Positions 43,607-51,461 of a stretch of DNA of 56,835 nt are shown in pieces. Every line of letters begins with the position of its first letter. Within the stretch, counting starts at the first letter, position 1. Origin of the DNA: Saccharofermentans sp. (GTDB lineage: Bacteria > Bacillota > Clostridia > Saccharofermentanales > Saccharofermentanaceae); the NCBI GenBank assembly GCA_024403695.1, contig JAKSRI010000017.1, forward strand, positions 1 through 56,835. Direction: 5' to 3'. The translations under genes were made by a program, and so were the position numbers. Below the pieces are notes generated by a model. It made no database searches and had not been told where the DNA came from. It worked only from the letters and a program-made list of their open reading frames with translations.

Positions 43607-44557
43607 ATGAACGATAATATAAAGACAGTTCTTAAGAATTATGATCAGATTCTTGCTCTCATTCTGGAGCAGAAGGTTGATGAGTTTGCTGATAAGATGG
43701 ATGATTTGCCACCTAACGAGGATGATGTTACATATGAGCAGTATCTTCAGCATGTAGCAATGGAAGAGACAGATGCCCAGAGTCTTCTTATGGAACAGGA
43801 GCCTAATGATCTTCTCGATGGTAAGTCAATGAATGATTATTTTAAGACATTGTCTTTTGAGGAGCTTACTGAGATTCTAGAGTACTGTGCTCTCGAATTG
43901 GATAGAGGTGTTCCTGAGAGTGTTGTATCTGCTCTTGCAGACGTTGAGGATAAAGCGCAGGTTACTGACTATTCCAGAGCTATTATTAATGATGCTGCAT
44001 GGGTGGATGAAGAGCTTAAGGTTGAGGATTCTCTTTTTGAGATGGAGTTCCAGAAGGTTAAGGCTTGCTTTAAGGTTCTTCAGAAGGTTGGCGACGACAG
44101 CCTCGTAAAGACAGTAATTGACAGATTCATGAGCTATCCAAAGACAACAGATTTTGTTGCAGACTCTATTGCAGAGTATCTTGTTGCTTTCCCTGAGACA
44201 TCTGTTCCAGTAATTATCGACAGAATTGCGGAAAATAAGGAGAATGGTCTTGAAGGCCCATGTGAGGATCTTCTCATTATCCTTACAAGAATTGGTAAGG
44301 AAGAGCCAACCAATGAGATTTACGATGTGCTTAGATCTGCATTCAGATATATGACAAATAAGATTTACGCTGTTATCTGCCTTGCTGACTATGGCGATGA
44401 GCGTGCAATCCCAATGATGAAGACATATATTAATCGTCATCAGACAACTATTAGCAGAGATCTTTTCTATGAGATGATGTCAGCTATTCAGCACTTAGGA
44501 GGAGATATCGCGGACATTTCTGATCCATTCGGTGATTTTCAGAAGAAGATGCGATAA
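43607..44557 (+). CDS. Helical-repeat-like cytoplasmic protein of unknown function
   Basis: 316 residues from ATG 43607, which has AGGAGAG 8 nt upstream; an in-frame start at 43583 lacks a binding site. No signal peptide or membrane helix. The protein is acidic and mostly helical; the second half (VKTVIDRFMSYPK, VPVIIDRIAEN, RAIPMMKTYINRH) has the rhythm of HEAT-like repeats, which usually mediate protein contacts. No family is recognised. It precedes the GH26 gene by 35 bp and they may form one operon. Confidence 0.7.
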   Translation: MNDNIKTVLKNYDQILALILEQKVDEFADKMDDLPPNEDDVTYEQYLQHVAMEETDAQSLLMEQEPNDLLDGKSMNDYFKTLSFEELTEILEYCALELDRGVPESVVSALADVEDKAQVTDYSRAIINDAAWVDEELKVEDSLFEMEFQKVKACFKVLQKVGDDSLVKTVIDRFMSYPKTTDFVADSIAEYLVAFPETSVPVIIDRIAENKENGLEGPCEDLLIILTRIGKEEPTNEIYDVLRSAFRYMTNKIYAVICLADYGDERAIPMMKTYINRHQTTISRDLFYEMMSAIQHLGGDIADISDPFGDFQKKMR

Positions 44558-44592
44558 TTGATGTGAATTGATTCCTTAAGGAGGTATCAATT

Positions 44593-45678
44593 ATGTTTGT
44601 TGATAACAGAGAACCTGCAGCTATTGCCCTCCTAGAGAGATTGGAGGACATCTCATACTCTGATTACATATTGTTTGGTCATCAGAATGCTGGACATATA
44701 GGTGTTTCTATTACAGCTAAGGATGGAACTCAGTCAGATGTAAAGAATCTGGTTGGTAAGCATCCTGGTGTAATCGGAATTGATACTCTCAGTTTCTTTG
44801 GTTACGAAGGAAAGATGGAGGATCTTGTTAAGGTTGTAAAGCAGCTTTACAAGGAAGGTGTTATTATCACCCTCTCATCTCATATGCCTAATTTCTCACT
44901 TGGTGGAAAAGAGTATATTGATTACACTCCTAACATGACAGACGGAAACGTGGGCGAGAGACTTCTTCCTGGCGGCGATTTAAATGCTAAATACATTCGC
45001 TTTTTAAATAATATTGCTAAGTTCGCACAGCTTTGTGTTGATATTAATGGTGAGAGAATTCCTATGATTTTCCGCCCATTCCACGAATCCAATGGTCACT
45101 GGTTCTGGTGGGGCGCAGAGCACCTTTCTGATGAGAAGTTTATTCAGCTTTTCAGATACACTATTGATTATTTGCGTAATGATAAAGGTATTCGTAATTT
45201 CCTATACTCTTATTCTCCTAATGGAGTGATTGATAGTGAAGAGCAGTACATGGCTCGTTATCCTGGCGATGACTACGTGGATATTCTTGGTTTTGATATG
45301 TATTGGGACCGTCCTAAGGAGGGTGACATATTCTTGTCTCAGATTAATACTGCCCTTGAGATTATTTCGGACATTGCCCAGGAGCATGGTAAAACTTATG
45401 CCGTAACAGAGATTGGCATCCGCACCCTTGAGAGTGGTGGTCAGGGTTATTATGAGGGTCTCGCACCATCCGGCAATAGTATTAAGGATTGGTTTACACG
45501 CCTACTTAATTCTTTGTGGTCAGTGGAAGCGGGCAAGAGATGTGCTTTCGTACTCACCTGGGCTAACTTCTCTGACACGCAGTTCTGGGTGCCATATGCT
45601 AAGGACGATTTCCGTCACGAAATGTGCGACGACTTTGTTAAGTTCTGCGAAGACGACAGGGTAAAGTTAGCACCATAA
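44593..45678 (+). CDS. GH26 family glycoside hydrolase, intracellular
   Basis: 361 residues with TIM-barrel GH26 motifs: the acid/base glutamate in RPFHESNGHWFWWG (E165), the nucleophile in YAVTEIG (E273), and a YDVNGVIDS-like region reading YSPNGVIDS. GH26 enzymes are mostly beta-mannanases or mannobiohydrolases, some beta-1,3-xylanases or lichenases. There is no signal peptide or carbohydrate-binding module, so it would act on imported oligosaccharides in the cytoplasm. AAGGAGG lies 10 nt before ATG 44593, inside the loop of an AATTGAT/ATCAATT hairpin. A terminator follows. Confidence 0.88.
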   Translation: MFVDNREPAAIALLERLEDISYSDYILFGHQNAGHIGVSITAKDGTQSDVKNLVGKHPGVIGIDTLSFFGYEGKMEDLVKVVKQLYKEGVIITLSSHMPNFSLGGKEYIDYTPNMTDGNVGERLLPGGDLNAKYIRFLNNIAKFAQLCVDINGERIPMIFRPFHESNGHWFWWGAEHLSDEKFIQLFRYTIDYLRNDKGIRNFLYSYSPNGVIDSEEQYMARYPGDDYVDILGFDMYWDRPKEGDIFLSQINTALEIISDIAQEHGKTYAVTEIGIRTLESGGQGYYEGLAPSGNSIKDWFTRLLNSLWSVEAGKRCAFVLTWANFSDTQFWVPYAKDDFRHEMCDDFVKFCEDDRVKLAP

Positions 45679-45703
45679 GTTGAAACTTAATCTTAAAGTT
45701 GTG

Positions 45704-45733
45704 CCGCTCATCTGGCAGATGGGCGGTTTTTTT
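45704..45733 (+). terminator. Terminator after the GH26 gene
   Basis: The 10-bp stem CCGCTCATCT/AGATGGGCGG (one G.U) with loop GGC is followed by TTTTTTTG, 25 bp after the stop codon. Confidence 0.92.
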
Positions 45734-45808
45734 GTGGGCGATTTCGCCCTTTTGGAAGAAAACTTATCCCTAAAAGACAAGGGCCCTTTTATGTGGGAAA
45801 AATGATGT

Positions 45809-45847
45809 TATACTTACCCCGTAAAGAAATAGTTAGCAAGTGCTAAC
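45809..45847 (+). promoter_or_regulatory. -10 box and inverted repeat before the ABC exporter pair
   Basis: TATACT (45809-45814) is a likely -10. Downstream, GTTAGC-AAGT-GCTAAC (45832-45847) is a perfect inverted repeat that could be an operator in the 5' leader. It resembles half of the HrcA CIRCE element (GTGCTAA) but not its 9-nt spacing. Confidence 0.4.
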
Positions 45848-45867
45848 CGACATAAAGGAGTATAGAT

Positions 45868-46584
45868 ATGTCAGAACAGGAAAGAAAGTTTTTGGAGGTT
45901 TGTGACCTCCGCAAGGGGTTTGGTTCTGGTGAGAGCCGTCAGGAAGTATTAAGAGGAATGAACTTCTCCGTAAGCAAGGGAGAGTTCTGTGTACTCTTAG
46001 GACCATCTGGTTCAGGAAAGTCTACTCTTCTGAATATTATCGGAGGAATAGACGGAGCAGATTCAGGATACATCTCCATAAATGGAGACAAGCTCAAAGA
46101 GATGGATGAGAAGACGCTCACAAACTATAGAAGAAAGCACCTCGGATATGTATTCCAGCTTTACAATTTGATCCCTAATCTTACTGTAAAGGAAAACATT
46201 GAAGTAGGTGCTTATTTATCGGAGGATCCATTAGATATTGATGAGCTTCTTACTACACTTGGTCTCTGGGATCATAGAAATAAGCTTCCTAATCAGTTGT
46301 CTGGCGGACAGCAGCAGAGAGTATCTATCGGAAGAGCAATCGTAAAAAATCCAGATATTCTTCTTTGTGATGAGCCAACAGGAGCTCTCGACTACAACAC
46401 ATCAAAAGAAATTTTGAAACTTATTGAGGATGTTAATGCTAAATACGGCAATACAATCATCATGGTTACTCATAATGAGGCTATTAAGTATATGGCAGAT
46501 CACGTGGTAAAGCTGCGTGATGGTGTAGTAAGACATAACGATATTAATGATAACAAAATCTCAGCTATGGAATTGGATTGGTAA
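45868..46584 (+). CDS. ABC transporter ATPase (LolD/MacB type)
   Basis: 238 residues; ATG 45868 follows AAAGGAG. Walker A GPSGSGKST, Q-loop FQLYNLIPN, signature LSGGQQQRV, Walker B LLCDEPTGALD and H-loop MVTHN are all present; the FQ and YNLIPN segment is characteristic of LolD/FtsE/MacB partners of FtsX-type permeases. The permease starts 5 bp after the stop. In Firmicutes such pairs often export lipids or antimicrobial peptides or sense them; no substrate is indicated here. Confidence 0.92.
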   Translation: MSEQERKFLEVCDLRKGFGSGESRQEVLRGMNFSVSKGEFCVLLGPSGSGKSTLLNIIGGIDGADSGYISINGDKLKEMDEKTLTNYRRKHLGYVFQLYNLIPNLTVKENIEVGAYLSEDPLDIDELLTTLGLWDHRNKLPNQLSGGQQQRVSIGRAIVKNPDILLCDEPTGALDYNTSKEILKLIEDVNAKYGNTIIMVTHNEAIKYMADHVVKLRDGVVRHNDINDNKISAMELDW

Positions 46585-46589
46585 TTAAT

Positions 46590-49235
46590 ATGGCACGTAA
46601 TAAGATAAAGAATCCATTATTAAAAAGAGTTCCTCGTGAATTTCTTGGTGATTGGAAGAAATATATAGTAGTTATGATTTTTCTTACCGCTATGATTGGC
46701 GTTACAGCTGGTGTTTATGTAGCAAATAATTCCATGATGGCAATGTTTGATACTATCGAGGACGATTATAAGCTTGAAGATGGACACTTTGAACTTAATA
46801 AAAAAGCTGACTCAGAGTTGATAAGCGCTATAGAATCTGGAGAAAAGGCAGATTTAAAAGCATATTATACGAATAAAGCGCATGACGAATTTGATGAGAA
46901 ATTTGAAGAAGAGTTCACTTCAGAATTTAATGATGCATTTAATTCCCAGATAGAAGAATCTGTTAGGGCTTCCGTGGCGGATATGGGTTTATCTGAAGAT
47001 GATATTAATGGCATGGTGTTAAGTGCACAGGCTGATGCTAAAGATTCAGAGGATTATAAGCTTGCATATGAAGATGCCTACAATGAAGCATATAGCGAAG
47101 CTCTTTCCGAGATAGACGAAGAGATTGAGGAAGAAATCAGCAAGGCAGAGAACAAGTATGGATTAAATGATGATTCTTTTTCTCCTGTTCCAGTTACGGT
47201 ATATGAGAATTTTTATGTAAATCTTTCTGAGAATGGGGATAGCAGAATCCGAGTTTTTAAATATCAGGAAAATGTTGATTTGCCATGTATTCATAAGGGA
47301 CGACTTCCAGAAACTGGTGATGAGATTGCAATTGATAGAATGCATGCAGATAATGCAAACATTAAATTAGGCGATGTAATTAATGTCGGTGGTTCAGAAA
47401 TGAAGGTCGTTGGACTTATTTCTCTTGCCAACTACACTACTCTTCACGAGAGTAATTCTGATATGATGTTCAACGCCCTTACTTTTGATGCTGCAATTGT
47501 TAATGACGAGGGATTTGAAAAGTTAAGTAGCAATCGTAACGTTCATTATATGTATACTTGGATTTATGATGTGGATCCAGAAGATAAGATTGCTGAAGCT
47601 AAAATATCTGATAACTTTATGAAAGCACTTATTACACAGGTAGCATGTTCTGATAATTCCCTTGAAGATTATGTTCCTGCGTATGCAAATCAAGCAATTA
47701 CATTTGCCCCTGATGATGTTGGTGGAGACATGTCCATGGTTGGAATACTCCTATATATCTTTATTGGTATTATTGCTTTTATTTTTGCTGTAACTATTAG
47801 TTCGACTATAGTTAAGGAGTCTGCTGTTATCGGTACACTTCGTGCATCAGGATATACAAAGGGTGAACTTATCGCTCACTATATGGCTATGCCACTTATT
47901 GTTACTTTGTTAGCAGGCATAATTGGTAATGTTACTGGATATACTTTTTTAAAGGAAGCAGTTAAAAATCTTTACTACAACAGCTATAGTCTTCCTGTGT
48001 ATAAGACTTTGTGGAGTTCAGAGGCATTTCTTAAGACAACACTCATCCCTGTAGTTGTTGTACTTCTTGTAAACTTTGTAGTTATTGCTTACAAAATGAG
48101 ATTATCCCCGCTTAAGTTCCTGAGACATGACTTAAAATCCGGAAAGAGAAGAAATACAATTAAACTTCCTAATTGGGGTTTTTTGAGTAGATTTAGAACA
48201 AGAATTTTAATTCAGAATAAGACAAACTATATTATTCTGGCTTTTGGAATAATCTTTGTTATGTTTCTTATGGAGTTTGCGTACGGTATGCCGGATGCTT
48301 TAGATAACATAAAAAAGACAGTTCCAGATTCTTTGTTTGTAAATTATCAGGTTGTTCTTAAATCTACAGTGGATGAAGATGATCACACTATTACAACATC
48401 AAATCCTGATGCTGAACGTTTTGCTATGGGTGAACTGATATATAAGACAAAGTCTCTTGATGAGGGAATTTCCGTATATGGATTAGTTGATGATAGTAAG
48501 TACTTTTCTTTGCCTGAGTTATCTGAGGGAGAGGTTGTAATCTCAGAGGCATTTTCTGACAAGTATGGAATTAATGTTGGAGATACTATTAATCTTGATG
48601 CAGAGTTTGAGAATACTACATATGAATTTAAGGTATCTGAGATTAGACCATCCACAGCCATGGCGATGTTTATGGATATAGATACTTTTAAAAATCTGTT
48701 CGATATGGAAGAAGATTATTTTACAGGTTATTTTTCTGATACAGAAATTACTGATATAGAAGAAAAATACATAGCAAAGATTATTACAGAGGAAGATATG
48801 ATCATGATGGCAAAACAGCTTGACCATTCTATGGGAGGCATGATGGCGTATTTTGGCTATGTATGTGTGATTATGGCAGCAGTTCTTATATATCTGTTGA
48901 CAAAGATTATTATCGAGAAAAATGAAAATGCTATTTCCATGACGAAAATCCTTGGATATAAGAATAATGAGATAGCGTCCCTTTATCTTATGAGCACTAC
49001 TTGGGTAATGATTGCTGTTGAATTAGTGGGTGTATTTGCAGGACGAATTATTCTTGGATATGTATGGGGTGTGTTTCTCAAAAGTATGCCAGGATGGGTG
49101 GCATTTGATATGAATAACAGCTCGCTTGTGAAAATATTCTTCCTTGTGTTAGTGGCTTATCTTGCAATTATGGGTCTTGATTACAGAAGAATAAGAAAAA
49201 TTCCAATGGATGAAGCTCTTAAAAGAGTAGAGTAA
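46590..49235 (+). CDS. FtsX-like ABC permease with an acidic helical insertion
   Basis: 881 residues from ATG 46590; an in-frame TTG at 46578 lies inside the upstream gene. Helix 1 near residues 28-50 is followed by an extracytoplasmic region of about 330 residues, then FtsX helices near 390-520, a second extracytoplasmic domain of about 200 residues, and a final helix cluster (about 750-870). This is the two-FtsX-domain layout. Residues of about 85-190 form a highly charged, Glu/Asp-rich helical segment inserted in the first outer region. The partner ATPase is immediately upstream. Substrate unknown. Confidence 0.88.
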   Translation: MARNKIKNPLLKRVPREFLGDWKKYIVVMIFLTAMIGVTAGVYVANNSMMAMFDTIEDDYKLEDGHFELNKKADSELISAIESGEKADLKAYYTNKAHDEFDEKFEEEFTSEFNDAFNSQIEESVRASVADMGLSEDDINGMVLSAQADAKDSEDYKLAYEDAYNEAYSEALSEIDEEIEEEISKAENKYGLNDDSFSPVPVTVYENFYVNLSENGDSRIRVFKYQENVDLPCIHKGRLPETGDEIAIDRMHADNANIKLGDVINVGGSEMKVVGLISLANYTTLHESNSDMMFNALTFDAAIVNDEGFEKLSSNRNVHYMYTWIYDVDPEDKIAEAKISDNFMKALITQVACSDNSLEDYVPAYANQAITFAPDDVGGDMSMVGILLYIFIGIIAFIFAVTISSTIVKESAVIGTLRASGYTKGELIAHYMAMPLIVTLLAGIIGNVTGYTFLKEAVKNLYYNSYSLPVYKTLWSSEAFLKTTLIPVVVVLLVNFVVIAYKMRLSPLKFLRHDLKSGKRRNTIKLPNWGFLSRFRTRILIQNKTNYIILAFGIIFVMFLMEFAYGMPDALDNIKKTVPDSLFVNYQVVLKSTVDEDDHTITTSNPDAERFAMGELIYKTKSLDEGISVYGLVDDSKYFSLPELSEGEVVISEAFSDKYGINVGDTINLDAEFENTTYEFKVSEIRPSTAMAMFMDIDTFKNLFDMEEDYFTGYFSDTEITDIEEKYIAKIITEEDMIMMAKQLDHSMGGMMAYFGYVCVIMAAVLIYLLTKIIIEKNENAISMTKILGYKNNEIASLYLMSTTWVMIAVELVGVFAGRIILGYVWGVFLKSMPGWVAFDMNNSSLVKIFFLVLVAYLAIMGLDYRRIRKIPMDEALKRVE

Positions 49236-49241
49236 TGGATA

Positions 49242-49247
49242 TATAAT
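49242..49247 (+). promoter_or_regulatory. -10 box TATAAT 6 nt before the ZIP gene
   Basis: TATAAT with TTAAAA (4 of 6) 17 bp upstream ends 6 nt before ATG 49254, which has no Shine-Dalgarno sequence, implying a leaderless mRNA. Confidence 0.45.
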
Positions 49248-49253
49248 AACCAT

Positions 49254-50042
49254 ATGAATAGCTATGAATTAACAACAATCGGACTTCTAATACCGTTTCT
49301 CGGAACGGTATTAGGGTCCGCTTGCGTTTTCTTCATGAAGAAGAATCTTAATGTAACCATTCAAAAGATTCTTACAGGCTTTGCAGCAGGTGTTATGATC
49401 GCGGCCTCTATATGGAGTCTTATTATCCCTTCTATGGAGCAGGCATCTCATATGGGTAAGGCGTCAGTGGTACCTGCGATAATTGGTTTCTGGCTGGGAA
49501 TTGGGTTTCTGTTGCTGCTCGATAAGATAATTCCTCATATTCATCAGTTCTCGGAAAAGGCAGAAGGTCCTAATAGTAACCTTAAGAAAAATACTATGAT
49601 GCTCCTGGCAGTAACTATTCACAATATTCCTGAGGGGATGGCTGTTGGAGTGGTATTCGCAGGATTCATTACAGAGAAGGCCAGTATTACTGCGGCTGGT
49701 GCCATGGTGCTGGCTATTGGTATAGCGATACAGAACTTTCCTGAGGGTGCAATCATCTCTATGCCACTAAGAAGTGAAGGCATGAGCCGCACCAAGGCTT
49801 TCGTTGGCGGGGCGCTTACTGGTGCAGTGGAACCTATAGGTGCACTTGTAACTATTCTGGCTTCCGGGTTTATTATTCCCGCACTTCCTTATTTGCTTAC
49901 TTTCGCCGCCGGTGCTATGATGTACGTCGTTGTCGAGGAGTTGATTCCTGAGATGAGTGAAGGTGAACACTCGAACCTCGCAACTATAGCATTTTCAGCC
50001 GGTTTCACCCTTATGATGGCACTCGATGTGGTGCTCGGCTAA
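49254..50042 (+). CDS. ZIP-family metal transporter
   Basis: 262 residues with eight membrane helices. Helices 4 and 5 carry the metal-binding motifs HNIPEGMAVG and NFPEGAIISMPL, matching bacterial ZupT/ZIP proteins that import Zn2+ and related divalent metals. It begins 18 bp after the permease gene but is preceded by its own -10-like sequence. No His-rich loop between helices 3 and 4 is present. It is the only metal importer in the window and may relate to the G3E metal GTPases at 21-23 kb. Confidence 0.9.
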   Translation: MNSYELTTIGLLIPFLGTVLGSACVFFMKKNLNVTIQKILTGFAAGVMIAASIWSLIIPSMEQASHMGKASVVPAIIGFWLGIGFLLLLDKIIPHIHQFSEKAEGPNSNLKKNTMMLLAVTIHNIPEGMAVGVVFAGFITEKASITAAGAMVLAIGIAIQNFPEGAIISMPLRSEGMSRTKAFVGGALTGAVEPIGALVTILASGFIIPALPYLLTFAAGAMMYVVVEELIPEMSEGEHSNLATIAFSAGFTLMMALDVVLG

Positions 50043-50069
50043 AAAGTTTAAAAAATATTCAAAAAGTAC

Positions 50070-50098
50070 TTGCAATAACCCGTAATGCGTTGTAGAAT
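50070..50098 (+). promoter_or_regulatory. Promoter of the S10-spc ribosomal protein operon
   Basis: TTGCAA (50070-50075) and TAGAAT (50093-50098) are spaced by 17 bp, after the ZIP gene stop. The predicted start is near 50104, about 290 nt before rpsJ. Confidence 0.8.
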
Positions 50099-50099
50099 A

Positions 50100-50393
50100 A
50101 CGCACGGTGCGACTCTGGAAACCAGGGGGTACCATGCGTAGATGTTGAAGATTGCTACATTTACATGAGCTGCATAGTGAATGTAGGGAACTTCGGCGGA
50201 GCAGGTCGGACAAAGAGATTCCGACGGTCTCAGCAAGAGGCGGCAGCGTTTATATTAACTGTTGTCCCAGGGGCCAAAGTGCTGTCAGAGCATTATCTAG
50301 ACAGTAACTGGAGACTTGGGTTTTTAAATGGCTAAGAAAGAAACGCCCGAAGAGGTTGAGATAAAATAACAGCAATATTGGAGGAAAACAGAA
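50100..50393 (+). ncRNA. Structured 5' leader of the rpsJ operon
   Basis: Four consecutive stem-loops fill the leader: ACGCACGGT/ACCATGCGT around an inner CTCTGG/CCAGGG (50100-50139); CTACATTTAC/GTGAATGTAG (50155-50186); GTCGGA/TCCGAC (50205-50225); and an outer CCCAGG/CTTGGG enclosing CTGTC/GACAG (50266-50320), followed by TTTTT. The last looks like an intrinsic terminator, so attenuation is possible. Autoregulation of S10-type operons by a ribosomal protein is known in other bacteria; I do not recognise this leader as a described class. A short ORF (50328-50369) follows the T-run. rpsJ has a normal GGAGG site. Confidence 0.6.
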
Positions 50394-50705
50394 ATGGCTA
50401 CACAGAAGCTCAGAATCAAGATCAAGGCTTACGATCATCAGCTCCTCGACAAGAGCGCAGCAAGCATCATCGACGCAGTTCAGCGTACAGGTGCTAGCTA
50501 CAGCGGACCAATCCCTCTCCCAACAGAGAAGGAGATCGTTACAATCCTTCGTTCACCACACAAGTACAAGGATTCCCGTGAGCAGTTCGAGCAGAGAACT
50601 CACAAGCGTTTGATCGACGTATATGCGCCTAACAACAAGACTGTTGAGGCACTTCAGAAGCTTGACATGCCTGCTGGTGTATCTGTAGAACTCAAGGCTA
50701 ACTAA
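50394..50705 (+). CDS. rpsJ: 30S ribosomal protein S10
   Basis: 103 residues, full length, with the S10 pattern [21 protein letters not shown] and [14 protein letters not shown]. Besides its place in the 30S head, S10 (NusE) takes part in antitermination with NusB. ATG 50394 follows TTGGAGGAAAAC. It is the first gene of the operon, after the structured leader, and is separated from rplC by a 109-nt structured gap. Confidence 0.97.
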   Translation: MATQKLRIKIKAYDHQLLDKSAASIIDAVQRTGASYSGPIPLPTEKEIVTILRSPHKYKDSREQFEQRTHKRLIDVYAPNNKTVEALQKLDMPAGVSVELKAN

Positions 50706-50814
50706 GTTCAAGGATAAATCAAAAGGCTTTATCGGTCGGGAAAACGCCAAAGTCCCGTAACCGAGGTCACGTTCACCACTCGGTGAACCAATAACCTAAT
50801 AGGAGGAAAGAAGA
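50706..50814 (+). ncRNA. Structured rpsJ-rplC intergenic RNA
   Basis: Two hairpins occupy this 109-nt gap: CGGT-CGGGA/TCCCG-(TA)-ACCG at 50733-50763, and a perfect GTTCACC/GGTGAAC with loop ACTC at 50771-50788. No T-run follows. Other gaps in this operon are at most about 25 bp, so this one is exceptional and may be a protein-binding or mRNA-processing site. Confidence 0.5.
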
Positions 50815-51441
50815 ATGACGAAATTCGTAATTGGCAAGAAGTCCGGCATGACACAGCTCTTCGATGAGTTGGGAAATGTTATTCCGGCAACTGTCATTGA
50901 AGTAGAGCCTATGTATGTGCTCCAGAACAAGACAGTTGAGAATGACGGCTACAAGGCTGTTAAGGTAGGTTCTGGTGAAGTACGTGCTAAGCTCGTAAAC
51001 AAGCCAGATGCAGGTCAGTTTAAGAAGGCAGATGTAGAGCCTAAGAAGTACATCCGCGAGTTCGAGGCTGACGAGGACTACGCACTTGGACAGGAGATCA
51101 AGGTTTCCGATATGTTCCAGGTTGGCGACCATGTAGACGTAAGTGGTGTTTCCAAGGGTAAGGGTTACGCTGGTAACATCAAGCGTCACGGACAGAAGGG
51201 TGGTCCTTCTGGTCACGGTTCCATGTACCACAGAAGAGTTGGTTCCATGGGCGCAAACTCCACACCAGCTCGTGTACTTCCTGGTAAGAAGATGCCTGGA
51301 CACATGGGTGCGGTAAATTGCACAGTTCAGAACTTGAGCGTTGTCATGGTTGACGGCGACAGAGGAATCCTCGTTCTCAGAGGCGCGGTTCCAGGCCCTA
51401 AGGGTGGACTCGTTACAGTAGAGTCTTCCGTAAAGGCATAA
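50815..51441 (+). CDS. rplC: 50S ribosomal protein L3
   Basis: 208 residues, of normal length. The N-terminal IGKKSGMTQLF and the central loop rich in Gly, His and Lys (HGQKGGPSGHGSMYHRRVGS and following) reach toward the peptidyl transferase centre. ATG 50815 follows TAGGAGGAAAG. rplD follows after 20 bp. Confidence 0.97.
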   Translation: MTKFVIGKKSGMTQLFDELGNVIPATVIEVEPMYVLQNKTVENDGYKAVKVGSGEVRAKLVNKPDAGQFKKADVEPKKYIREFEADEDYALGQEIKVSDMFQVGDHVDVSGVSKGKGYAGNIKRHGQKGGPSGHGSMYHRRVGSMGANSTPARVLPGKKMPGHMGAVNCTVQNLSVVMVDGDRGILVLRGAVPGPKGGLVTVESSVKA

Positions 51442-51461
51442 TCGAACGGGAGGTAAGATAA

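Noticed and set aside
45832..45847. HrcA CIRCE element
   Set aside because: CIRCE needs a 9-nt spacer with TTAGCACTC/GAGTGCTAA arms; here the arms are six bases and the spacer is 4 nt, and no chaperone gene follows.
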